NCBI RefSeq assembly: GCF_019316905.1
Contig: NZ_CP079216.1
Coordinates: 868,001-932,000, forward strand
Direction: 5' to 3'
Length of the DNA stretch: 64,000 nucleotides
Origin: Tessaracoccus palaemonis
GTDB lineage: Bacteria; Actinomycetota; Actinomycetes; Propionibacteriales; Propionibacteriaceae
This document shows, piece after piece, positions 56,806 to 64,000 of the stretch; position 1 is the first letter of the stretch, and every line of letters begins with the position of its first letter. The position numbers and the translations under genes were made by a program. Below the pieces are notes generated by a model that saw nothing but the letters and a program-made list of their open reading frames with translations, searched no databases and was not told where the DNA came from.

Positions 56806-57654
56806 GTGATCATTGCCGCAGCTGACGGATCCTCCCTGTCCAACCCCGGCCCCGCGGGCTGGGCCTGGTACGTCTCCGACGACATCTGGGCCGCCGGTGG
56901 CTGGGACCACGGCACCAACAACATGGGCGAGCTGATGGCGGTGCTCGACCTGCTCCAGTCCACGGCGCACGTCGATGAGCCGCTGCGCATCCTGTGTGAC
57001 TCGCAGTACGTCATCAACTCGCTGACGAAGTGGCTGCCCGGTTGGAAGCGGCGCGGCTGGAAGAAGGGCGACGGCAAGCCGGTCCAGAACGTCGAGTTGA
57101 TGAAGGCGCTCGACGTGGCGTTGAAGGGTCGCGAGGTCGAGTTCGAGTGGGTCAAGGGCCACGCCGGGCACGCCATGAACGAGGCGGCCGACGAGCGGGC
57201 CCGGGCGGCGGCCACCGCCTTCCAGCAGGGCCGAGAGGCGGAGACCGGTCCGGGCTTCCCCGCGTCGCTGCCCGGTCGCGGGGCTGCGGAGTTCACCGTC
57301 GGGCAGGTCGACGAGCAGCCGGACCTCTTCGGGGACGGGCCGGCCGAGGATGCCCCGAAGCCGGTGCCCGGCTCGGCCGGACCCCGGCAGAAGGCGGCGC
57401 TGATCCGCGCCACCCGGAGCCTGTTCGACGCCTCGTCCACGGCGCGACTGCACCCCGACTTCGTCACGCACACCGCGTCGGGGGAGTCCCGCGCGCTGCC
57501 GTGGGCGGAGCCCGTCGACGCCGAGCTGCTGTCCGTGGACTCGCTGGGGTCCGAGGGCGGGCTCGTCCGGGCCAGGGTGGCCGGCGGCCTCGTCGCGCTG
57601 GTATGGGTCGAGCTCCCCGGCGCCTGGGGCCTCCGCTTCGCCGCCATCTCCTGA
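56806..57654 (+). CDS. rnhA: Ribonuclease HI with C-terminal extension
   Basis: 282 aa. The GTG at 56806 is chosen because TATTGT (56792-56797) is a -10 box 8 nt before it; an in-frame TTG at 56794 lies inside that box. The catalytic D-E-D-D set is in AAADGSSLSNPGP, NNMGELMAVLDLL, LCDSQYVIN and GHAGHAMNEAADERAR. Residues about 145-195 are a Pro-rich linker. The last 90 residues (RQKAALIRATRSLFDASSTARLHPDFVTHTASGE) form a separate domain resembling DUF4440/NTF2-like folds. Confidence 0.9.
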   Translation: MIIAAADGSSLSNPGPAGWAWYVSDDIWAAGGWDHGTNNMGELMAVLDLLQSTAHVDEPLRILCDSQYVINSLTKWLPGWKRRGWKKGDGKPVQNVELMKALDVALKGREVEFEWVKGHAGHAMNEAADERARAAATAFQQGREAETGPGFPASLPGRGAAEFTVGQVDEQPDLFGDGPAEDAPKPVPGSAGPRQKAALIRATRSLFDASSTARLHPDFVTHTASGESRALPWAEPVDAELLSVDSLGSEGGLVRARVAGGLVALVWVELPGAWGLRFAAIS

Positions 57655-57684
57655 AGCCCTCCCCTGCGATGTGGAGGTGAAACA

Positions 57685-57780
57685 GTGGCTGAGGAATCAC
57701 CGTTCATTGCGCGTTCGATCATGCACTCAGCTGAGACGCTGGCAGCGATGCGGGATATCGCCAAACAGGTGAGTCCTTAG
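57685..57780 (+). CDS. Possible 31-aa micro-protein
   Basis: The GTG at 57685 has an optimal GGAGGTGA site 5 nt upstream. The frame encodes 31 residues (VAEESPFIARSIMHSAETLA to VSP) and stops at TAG 57780. Codon positions here are less GC-biased than in neighbouring genes. It could be a small protein, a leader peptide or the 5' stump of a lost gene. From 57781 to the YchJ-like gene I see nothing else. Confidence 0.3.
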   Translation: MAEESPFIARSIMHSAETLAAMRDIAKQVSP

Positions 57781-57917
57781 AGGGGGCCATCTTCGGGTAT
57801 TGGAGCCTGCGCGGCGAACGTCCACCACACCCGTCTGGTCACTGAGTCTCTATTGAGGTCCCGGCCTTGAGGCCGATGGCGAGTTGCCCGAATCCACTTC
57901 GTGCACTGTCGTAGGCC

Positions 57918-58298
57918 TCAGAACTGGGCGCCGTCGACGTAGTACCAGCGGCCGCCCTCAAGCGTGAAGCGGCTGCGCTCCCGCATGGTGCCCTCCCCGT
58001 CGGACGACGAGAAGGAGGCGGCGAACGTGACCGTCCCCGCCCGGTCCCACGCCTTTCCCGCCTCGGTGCCGAGGATCTCCAGACCGGTCCACGTCGTCGC
58101 CGGATCCAGGTCGAGGTCCGCGGGGCGCGTCGCGGGATGCCAGGTGACCAGCAGGTAGTCGGGCAGCCCGAGCGCGAACGCGGAGTACCGGGACCGCATG
58201 AGTGCGACGGCGGTCGGCGCCGGGCGCCCCGCGTGGAAGCGTCCGCAGCACGCCACGTATGCGCGGCCTGAGCCGCAGGGGCAGTCGGGAGTGTCCAT
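57918..58298 (-). CDS. YchJ-like protein with SEC-C zinc motif
   Basis: 126 aa. The ATG at 58298 is 8 nt after TAGACT (58307-58312 on the minus strand), so it is leaderless; an upstream in-frame ATG is rejected. The N-terminal SEC-C-type metal site is CPCGSGRAYVACCGRFHAG. A YchJ (UPF0225) body follows: PTAVALMRSRYSAFALGLPDYLLVTWHP ending RFTLEGGRWYYVDGAQF. The family has an NTF2-like fold; its function is not established. Confidence 0.9.
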   Translation of the reverse strand: MDTPDCPCGSGRAYVACCGRFHAGRPAPTAVALMRSRYSAFALGLPDYLLVTWHPATRPADLDLDPATTWTGLEILGTEAGKAWDRAGTVTFAASFSSSDGEGTMRERSRFTLEGGRWYYVDGAQF

Positions 58299-58516
58299 GA
58301 CCGCGGAGTCTAGGCCCTTCGTCGGCTTCATCCACGGGCGTGGGGCCCGGCGCCTTGCCGTGAGTCGATCCGGCCCGAACGAGATCTGAGAAGATCAGAA
58401 ACGCAGGGCATCAGGATCGCGAAATAGGCGTCGCATCTTTGGGTGATGGTCGGCCGAGAGCCGCAGTTCCCCTCGGCGATGATTCTCTGGAATCGTGGTG
58501 AAGAAACCGCAGCGAG

Positions 58517-58576
58517 TTATCCACACGTCACGCAGTCAATCTTTTTTTGTCGGTGGGGGTGCGTAGCCTTGTTATA
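58517..58576 (+). promoter_or_regulatory. Leaderless promoter of the second DUF222/HNH gene
   Basis: TTATCCACA (58517-58525, DnaA-box consensus), then TGTCGGTGG (58548-58556), then TAGCCT (58564-58569), 6 nt before the ATG. The TGTCGGTGG-N7-TAGCNT block is the same as in front of the 10875 gene. A run of seven T lies at 58542-58548. Confidence 0.6.
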
Positions 58577-60393
58577 TGGACGAAGCGATTGCACTGGAGG
58601 CAGCCGAGGGGCTGCGCTGGTGCGCGCGCGCCGAGCGGGAGGTCCGGGCGCGGCGCGTCGCCTGGCTGTGCCAGCTGGCCGAGTCCTATCACGTGAACCA
58701 GGACGATGTGGTCGAGGCGCTCGTCGACGCTGAGCGCCGGATCGGCGGGTCCGGGACGCCGGCGGTGTCCCAGTTCCTCGGCCTCGAGGTCGGGCCGCTG
58801 ATGGGCTGTTCCGAGGCATCCGCGCTTGCGGCGCTGGCGAACGCGCTGGACCTGAAGTACCGCCACGCGGAGCTGTACGCGGCCGTGATGGGCCTCGAGG
58901 TGGAGGCCTTCCGGGCGCTGGCTTTCGCCAGGAAGTGCCGCCCTCTGTCCGAGGCGGCGGCCGCCGAGGTCACGCGGCGCTGGCTGCGCTGGCAGTCCCG
59001 CTACGCCAGCCTCGCCGGGGCGCTGGAGCTCGCCGAGCGGATCATGATCGAGGTCGACGCCGAGTGGGCGGCCGAGCAGGAGCGCCTCGCGCGGGAGTCG
59101 CGCGGAGTGTGGCTGTGGGGCACGCAGGACGGCGTCACCAACCTGACGGGCCGGCTCGACGTGCTCGACGGACGCTTCCTCGACGCCCAGGTGGCGCGGA
59201 TCGCCGAGCTCATCTCGCCCAGCCTGCCACACCTGAACCGGGACCAGCTGCGGGCCAGGGCCACCGGCATCCTCGCCCATCCCGCCTACGCGCTGCGGCT
59301 CCTGCAGGAGGCGGCGCAGCAGCCTCTGATCGATGACGCGCCGCCCGAGGGGATCGCCGTCCTCCAGCTCGTGCCCGACCCCGGGGGCCCGGTAGCGGCG
59401 CCAGGGCCTGCGGAGGATCCCGGGTGGATCGGGGTCCTCGACGGCGTGCCGGAGACGGTTCTTCCGATGGACCCCGACGCCCGTGAAGCGTGGGCGCCAC
59501 CACCGGAGACGCCGGAGGGTGTGCGGAAGGCCGCAGCAGAGCGGGCACGTGGGCGAGGTCCGATCGAGGAACCGCCGCCCGAGTGGGATCCAGGCAGCGA
59601 GCCGGAGCGCGGCTGGGAGCCCGACCCTCCGGAACCCGGCTGGACCCGACGACCCGCCCACTTCCGACCCGTCTCCGCCGAGGAGCCTCCATGCCCACCG
59701 GAGCCGGCGGGGTGGAGTGCGCCCTGTGACGGTTCTCCCCGGGGATCGTGCGGTGAAGGTGCCCACGACCCCCTGTGCGGACGGATCGTCACGCCCGCAG
59801 CCCGGCTGCGCCCGGAACTCGGGATCGCCGTGCACATCCACGCCGACGCGCTGGGTGGGCTCACCGGCGCTGCCAGGATCGAGCGGGCGGGGCATATCAC
59901 CACCGCGCTGCTCGGTGAGCTGCTGCGCGAGGGGCTGACCGGGGACGGCCTTCGGGTCAGGGTCCAGCCGGTGATCGACCTGCCCGAACTCCCCGCCGAG
60001 GACGGCTACGTGCCGAGCCGCCGGATGCGCACCGCGATCCAGCTGGCCATGCCCACCGACATGTTCCCCTACAGCCGCCGCTCGTCGAGGAACCTCGACA
60101 TCGACCACACCATCTCATTCGACGCCTGCGGAGGACCCGGGCAGACCCGGCTCGGCAACCTGCTGCCCGCCTCCCGGCGGCCCCACCGCGGCAAGACCGC
60201 CGAGCTGTGGGGCCTGACGCAGCCGGAGACAGGCGTCGCCGAGTGGACCAGCCCGTTGGGCTACCGGTACCGCGTGACCCGCGACGGGTCCGGCTGCGGG
60301 AACCCGACCACGCCGCTCGGCCGCCTCGAGGCGACCGACGGGCCGGACCGGCCTGGCGAGGCAGACGGGCCCGGCGAGGCACTCAGCGCGTAG
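58576..60393 (+). CDS. DUF222/HNH endonuclease domain protein (13E12 family), intact
   Basis: 605 aa. The start follows a leaderless promoter. The DUF222 domain spans about 10-260 ([62 protein letters not shown]). A long Pro/Glu-rich linker (about 265-410) leads to the HNH region: [36 protein letters not shown], with the D-H, N and H positions of the nuclease. Such genes are multi-copy in actinobacteria and related to the mycobacterial REP13E12 family, a phage integration target. The biological role is unknown. A frameshifted paralogue is at 10875-12883. Confidence 0.92.
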   Translation: MDEAIALEAAEGLRWCARAEREVRARRVAWLCQLAESYHVNQDDVVEALVDAERRIGGSGTPAVSQFLGLEVGPLMGCSEASALAALANALDLKYRHAELYAAVMGLEVEAFRALAFARKCRPLSEAAAAEVTRRWLRWQSRYASLAGALELAERIMIEVDAEWAAEQERLARESRGVWLWGTQDGVTNLTGRLDVLDGRFLDAQVARIAELISPSLPHLNRDQLRARATGILAHPAYALRLLQEAAQQPLIDDAPPEGIAVLQLVPDPGGPVAAPGPAEDPGWIGVLDGVPETVLPMDPDAREAWAPPPETPEGVRKAAAERARGRGPIEEPPPEWDPGSEPERGWEPDPPEPGWTRRPAHFRPVSAEEPPCPPEPAGWSAPCDGSPRGSCGEGAHDPLCGRIVTPAARLRPELGIAVHIHADALGGLTGAARIERAGHITTALLGELLREGLTGDGLRVRVQPVIDLPELPAEDGYVPSRRMRTAIQLAMPTDMFPYSRRSSRNLDIDHTISFDACGGPGQTRLGNLLPASRRPHRGKTAELWGLTQPETGVAEWTSPLGYRYRVTRDGSGCGNPTTPLGRLEATDGPDRPGEADGPGEALSA

Positions 60394-60450
60394 CCGTTCC
60401 TCGCCCTCCATGCGCGGGAGGGAGAGGATCGGGGGCCGACGTGGGACCGA

Positions 60451-60464
60451 TAGGATGACGCGCA
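60451..60464 (+). promoter_or_regulatory. Leaderless promoter of metG
   Basis: TAGGAT (60451-60456) is 7 nt before the ATG at 60464. It argues against the in-frame ATG at 60455, which overlaps the -10 box. Confidence 0.6.
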
Positions 60465-62248
60465 TGAGTCATGTTCTTGCCGCGGTCGCCTGGCCCTACG
60501 CCAACGGCCCCCGCCACATCGGTCACGTGTCCGGATTCGGAGTCCCCTCGGACGTCTTCTCCCGGTACATGCGCATGGCCGGTCACGACGTGCTCATGGT
60601 CTCCGGCTCCGACGAGCACGGCACCGCCATCCAGGTGAAGGCCGACGCGGAGGGCCTGACCCCGCGTCAGACCGCGGACAAGTACCACGCGCAGATCGTC
60701 TCCGACCTCAAGGGGCTCGGGCTCAGCTACGACCTCTACACGCGCACGACGACCCCGAACCACTACGCCGTGGTGCAGGAGGTCTTCACCGCGCTGTATG
60801 ACAACGGCTACATCGTCGCGAAGACGCAGATGGGCGCCATCTCCCCGTCGACCGGCCGCACGCTGCCCGACCGCTTCATCGAGGGCACCTGCCCCATCTG
60901 CGGCTACGACAACGCCCGCGGCGACCAGTGCGACAACTGCGGTAACCAGCTCGACCCCGCCGACCTGATCAACCCGAAGTCGAAGATCAACGGCGAGACC
61001 CCCGACTTCGTCGAGACCGAGCACCTGTTCCTCGACCTCCCGAAGCTCGCCCCGGCGCTTGCCGAGTGGCTGGACTCCCGCGAGGACTGGCGCCCCAACG
61101 TGCTGAAGTTCTCGCACAACCTCCTGGGGGAGATCCACGAGCGCGCCATCACGCGCGACCTCGACTGGGGCGTCCCCGTCCCGCTCGACGGCTGGCGCGA
61201 CGCCCCGATGAAGCGCATCTACGTCTGGTTCGACGCCGTCATCGGCTACCTGAGCGCCTCGGTCGAGTGGGCGAAGCGCCAGGGCGACCCCGAGGCGTGG
61301 CGCACCTGGTGGAACAACCCCGAGGCCCTGTCCTACTACTTCATGGGCAAGGACAACATCGTCTTCCACTCCGTCATCTGGCCCGGCATCCTGCTCGGCG
61401 CCGACGGCCGCGGCACCGAGGGCGGCACGATCCACCCCGCGCTGGGCGACCTGCAGCTCCCGACCGAGGTCGTCAGCTCCGAGTTCATGACCATGAAGGG
61501 CTCGAAGGTCTCCAGCTCCCGGGGCGCCTCGATCTTCGTCGGCCAGTTCCTCGAGGAGTTCGGCGCCGACGCGCTGCGCTACTACATCGCGGTGGCCGGC
61601 CCCGAGAACCAGGACACCGACTTCACGTGGGAGGAGTTCGTGCGGCGCACGAACTTCGAGCTCGCCAACGAGTGGGGCAACCTCGTGAACCGGTCGATCT
61701 CCATGGCGCACAAGAACGTCGGCGCGATCCCCGAGGCCGGGGAGCTGACCGAGGAGGACCGTGCGCTCCTGGCCGCATCCGCCGGGGCGTTCGCGACGGT
61801 CGGCGAGCACATCGCCGCCAGGCGCTTCAAGGCAGGCATCACCGAGGCCATGCGCATCGTCGGCCTGGCGAACAAGTACGTCTCCGACATGGAGCCATGG
61901 AAGCTCAAGGACGACCCGGCCCGCCGCGACACCGTCCTGCACGTCACGCTGCAAGTCGTCAGCGACTGCAACACGCTGCTGACGCCGTATCTGCCGCACT
62001 CGGCGCAGAAGGTCTTCGAGGCGCTCGGCGGCGAGGGCGTCTGGGCCGCTCAGCCCGACATCGTCGAGGTCACCGACGGCGAGTGGAGCTACCCGACCCT
62101 GCAGGGCGACTACGCCTCGCAGCAGGCCGTCTGGGAGTCGCGTCCGGTCGTCGCCTCGACGCCGCTGGCCAAGCCGACGCCGCTGTTCGCGAAGCTCGAC
62201 GAGAAGCTCGGCCAGACCGGCCCGAGCTGGGCGCCCATCGGGGACTGA
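60464..62248 (+). CDS. metG: Methionyl-tRNA synthetase
   Basis: 594 aa. Charges initiator and elongator tRNA-Met. HIGH-type motif [20 protein letters not shown]. Zinc knuckle with CPICG and CDNCG (about 144-164). KMSKS-like loop [11 protein letters not shown]. The anticodon-binding helical domain follows ([36 protein letters not shown]). No C-terminal tRNA-binding (EMAP) domain. The start is set by the -10 spacing. Confidence 0.96.
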   Translation: MSHVLAAVAWPYANGPRHIGHVSGFGVPSDVFSRYMRMAGHDVLMVSGSDEHGTAIQVKADAEGLTPRQTADKYHAQIVSDLKGLGLSYDLYTRTTTPNHYAVVQEVFTALYDNGYIVAKTQMGAISPSTGRTLPDRFIEGTCPICGYDNARGDQCDNCGNQLDPADLINPKSKINGETPDFVETEHLFLDLPKLAPALAEWLDSREDWRPNVLKFSHNLLGEIHERAITRDLDWGVPVPLDGWRDAPMKRIYVWFDAVIGYLSASVEWAKRQGDPEAWRTWWNNPEALSYYFMGKDNIVFHSVIWPGILLGADGRGTEGGTIHPALGDLQLPTEVVSSEFMTMKGSKVSSSRGASIFVGQFLEEFGADALRYYIAVAGPENQDTDFTWEEFVRRTNFELANEWGNLVNRSISMAHKNVGAIPEAGELTEEDRALLAASAGAFATVGEHIAARRFKAGITEAMRIVGLANKYVSDMEPWKLKDDPARRDTVLHVTLQVVSDCNTLLTPYLPHSAQKVFEALGGEGVWAAQPDIVEVTDGEWSYPTLQGDYASQQAVWESRPVVASTPLAKPTPLFAKLDEKLGQTGPSWAPIGD

Positions 62249-62281
62249 TCCGAGAACGACCGATGCCCTATCCTCGCCGAC

Positions 62282-62722
62282 ATGATCATCTGGCGGGGCT
62301 GGGGCATCCTGGCGGCGGGCTACGTCGCACTCACCGGCATCTTCGGGATCGGCATCCCGTGGAGCGTCGGGGGAGCGTCACTGAAGTGGATCATGCTCCC
62401 CGTGGCACTGGTGATGGCGGTGGCCTGCTGGTTCACCGGCCGGTACTTCAACGTCGTGAAACCGCGCCGCGTCGTGGAGCAGGAACTACCTGCGCTTCGT
62501 CAGCAGCTGGAGGCCTCGGTGGCCGCCGGGACCTTCCGGCTGGCGAACCAGCCGCCTCCCACGAGCCTGGAGCAGGCCCGTGGTCAGGCTGAGGGGTACC
62601 TGCAGTTCATCTCCGGGCAGCACCACGGCCGCAACTGGCACACGATGTTCTTCCTGCCGATGCAGTACTGGGCCTTCCTCATCGCGGCGTGGGGCGTCGC
62701 GATGCCCCTGCTCGTGCACTGA
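62282..62722 (+). CDS. Small membrane protein of unknown function
   Basis: 146 aa. TATCCT (62269-62274) lies 7 nt before the ATG, a leaderless start, which supports a real gene. Two N-terminal hydrophobic segments (about 7-27 and 35-55), a central soluble part (VEQELPALRQQLEASVAAGTF) and a C-terminal hydrophobic segment (MQYWAFLIAAWGVAMPLLVH). I recognise no family. It lies between metG and the divergently ended kinase gene. Confidence 0.75.
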   Translation: MIIWRGWGILAAGYVALTGIFGIGIPWSVGGASLKWIMLPVALVMAVACWFTGRYFNVVKPRRVVEQELPALRQQLEASVAAGTFRLANQPPPTSLEQARGQAEGYLQFISGQHHGRNWHTMFFLPMQYWAFLIAAWGVAMPLLVH

Positions 62723-62729
62723 GGCCGGT

Positions 62730-63329
62730 TCAGGAGCGGGCGGCGCAACCCAGCCTCGTCAGCGCCCGGCGCATCGACATCGGCGTGAATCCCGCCTCGA
62801 TGGCGGCCCGGCGCAGCGCCGGCTCGGCGCGGTAGAGCGCCGCACCCCGGCGCAGCAGCACCGGGGGAGTCTTGCGGTGCTCGCGCAGATCCCTGGCCAG
62901 GCGGCGCGTGAAGTTGGCGGTGCGGGGCCGGTCGAGCCACCAGCCCTCGCAGGTCATACCGGCGGCGCGGGCTGCGGCGAGCATGTCGATCGCGAAGATC
63001 CCCTCGGCCAGCACCGTCTCGGCGTCGTCGATGTCGACGATGTGCTCCCCGACGCGCCGCGACTTCGAGATGTCGTAGGTCGGCAGCTCCGCCCGGCCGT
63101 CGCGCAGCAGCGCGCCGACGGTGTCGACCGCCTGAGCGAGGTCCCACGTGCCGACGTCGTCCCAGTCGGGGATGCCGAGCGGGCTCATGGGCAGGCCGGG
63201 CGCGTCGACGTCGCGGTAGAAGTCGTCGAGGCTGATGGTGGCCGCACGGCCGGTGCCGGTGGCGAGCCGTGTCAGGCGGGACTTACCCGATCCTGATGGG
63301 CCGGCGATGAGCAGCAGGGTCCGGGGCAC
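62730..63329 (-). CDS. Uridine kinase-like P-loop protein
   Basis: 199 aa. GTG start; TAATCT on the minus strand (63336-63341) is 6 nt upstream, so it is leaderless. Walker A is AGPSGSGKSRL. Then ISLDDFYRDVD, IPDWDDVGTWDL, and PTYDISKSRRVGEHIVDI, the order and motifs of uridine/phosphoribulokinase-like enzymes. The lid arginines are in RPRTANFTRRLARDLREHRKTP. Probably phosphorylates a nucleoside or similar small molecule. It may connect with the salvage operon, but the substrate is inferred. Confidence 0.82.
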   Translation of the reverse strand: MPRTLLLIAGPSGSGKSRLTRLATGTGRAATISLDDFYRDVDAPGLPMSPLGIPDWDDVGTWDLAQAVDTVGALLRDGRAELPTYDISKSRRVGEHIVDIDDAETVLAEGIFAIDMLAAARAAGMTCEGWWLDRPRTANFTRRLARDLREHRKTPPVLLRRGAALYRAEPALRRAAIEAGFTPMSMRRALTRLGCAARS

Positions 63330-63350
63330 CAGAGCAGATTACACCGGGGC

Positions 63351-64000
63351 TCACCAGGAGCCGCCGCCACCACCGCCGAAGCCGCCGCCGCCGGAGAAGC
63401 CCGAGCCGCCCATGGAGCCGCCGGTGGCCTTGCTGACCCCGTCCAGCTGGGCCGCGTGCATCGCGCTCGACATCGACGTGGTCAGGTTGCTCATGGCGCT
63501 CGCGAAGTACATGCCGCGCATCAGGTCCGCGCCGATGTACCAGGAGGTGTCGGCCGTGTACAGGCCCTGGGCGCCGAGGTCGGCGAACAGCTTGGTCCAG
63601 CGGTCCGTGACGCCGTACACCATGGCGTAGGGCAGGTACTTCGAGAAGATGTCCTCGCCCTCCTCGAACTTGAGCGTCTCCTTCTCGGCGGTGCGCAGGT
63701 ACAGCTCGAAGCCCTTGGCCTGCGCGAGGTAGGCCGAGCCCATGGCGCTGCGGCGGCGGAACTTGCGCGACATCGCCATCAGGCCGATGCCGAAGATGAT
63801 CAGCGGGATGCCGATCAGGGCCCAGCCGAACGCCGCCAGGATGATGGCCGCGAACACGCCGCCGGCGACCAGGATGCCGCCGAGGACCAGCGGGCCTGTC
63901 TGGGCCATGGTCGGGTTGGACTTGAACCAGCCCTTCGTGACGACGGAGTCGTAGAGGCCGCTTCGCGCGTGCGGCAGCACCTGCGCGAACTTCTCCTTCT
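63351..64000 (-). CDS. DUF2207 membrane protein, N-terminus cut by window edge
   Basis: The frame is open through the right edge (EKFAQVLPHARSGLYDSVVTKGWF), so only the C-terminal 215 or so residues are seen. Two membrane helices (GPLVLGGILVAGGVFAAIIL and GWALIGIPLIIFGIGLMAM), then the DUF2207 C-terminal region: FSKYLPYAMVYGVTDRWTKLFADLG, SWYIGADL. It ends in a glycine-serine tail (GGGGFGGGGGGSW). Family role unknown. Confidence 0.85.
   Translation of the reverse strand, partial: KEKFAQVLPHARSGLYDSVVTKGWFKSNPTMAQTGPLVLGGILVAGGVFAAIILAAFGWALIGIPLIIFGIGLMAMSRKFRRRSAMGSAYLAQAKGFELYLRTAEKETLKFEEGEDIFSKYLPYAMVYGVTDRWTKLFADLGAQGLYTADTSWYIGADLMRGMYFASAMSNLTTSMSSAMHAAQLDGVSKATGGSMGGSGFSGGGGFGGGGGGSW

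Noticed and set aside
57781-57917. A CRISPR-repeat-like or mobile fragment before the YchJ-like gene
   Set aside because: No second copy of any part was seen in the window, and no open frame or inverted repeat supports it.
58517-58525. DnaA box suggesting a replication origin
   Set aside because: Only a single 9-mer occurs, with no dnaA/dnaN genes or box cluster nearby; it is better read as part of the DUF222 promoter signature.

Overview
The window is GC-rich, gene-dense DNA from an actinobacterium. Many genes are leaderless (a TANNNT -10 box 6-8 nt before the start codon). The order sucC-sucD-(membrane protein)-perM-purN-purH matches the mycobacterial Rv0951-Rv0957 neighbourhood. There are two DUF222/HNH (13E12-type) genes and many CCTGAGC...GTCGAAGGG repeats. 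Together with two cobalamin riboswitches this suggests the Propionibacteriaceae or a near relative; the genus is an inference I cannot settle. No rRNA, tRNA, transposase or CRISPR array was seen.

Layout. (1) 1-3762: two divergent cobalamin-riboswitch-controlled genes for exported proteins, one with a DUF4430 (transcobalamin beta-domain-like) module and one with an alpha/alpha-barrel (terpenoid-cyclase-like) module. These are the two folds that make up animal intrinsic factor/transcobalamin, here as separate proteins. (2) 3864-10473: guaB, guaB3, a chorismate mutase, a META-domain lipoprotein, and a TetR-controlled ABC exporter. (3) 10474-17240: an accessory, repeat-rich island. It holds a frameshifted DUF222/HNH gene colonised by repeats, two copies of a 69-bp hairpin element, a 31-bp minisatellite, a coupled Nudix + PLD/helicase/DUF3427 pair that resembles a defence module, and a perfect 50-bp palindrome. 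(4) 17241-28668: cysK, guaA, a PspC/two-component envelope-stress-like cluster, a beta-propeller lactonase-like protein, a cardiolipin-synthase-like enzyme and pcrA. (5) 28669-42500: repeats, an M23 peptidase, sucCD, a sensor-like membrane protein, perM, purN-purH-folD, a VKOR-family protein, mdh, and an acetate-type symporter with its DUF485 partner. (6) 42673-52933: purU, a CNNM protein, a kinase-like gene, then a nucleoside uptake and salvage operon (BMP lipoprotein, ATPase, two permeases, cytidine deaminase, adenosine deaminase). (7) 53001-64000: GNAT, a UvrA-like ATPase, msrA, RNase HI, a YchJ-like protein, an intact DUF222/HNH gene, metG, and small membrane/kinase genes, ending in a truncated DUF2207 gene.

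How it fits together. Purine metabolism recurs through the window: de novo synthesis (purN, purH), formyl-folate supply and release (folD, purU), the IMP-to-GMP branch (guaB, guaA, guaB3) and nucleoside scavenging (BMP-ABC, cdd, add). The most original material is the riboswitch-controlled split B12-binding-protein pair, the Nudix/PLD-helicase pair, and a shared promoter signature with a DnaA-box-like 9-mer in front of both DUF222/HNH genes.
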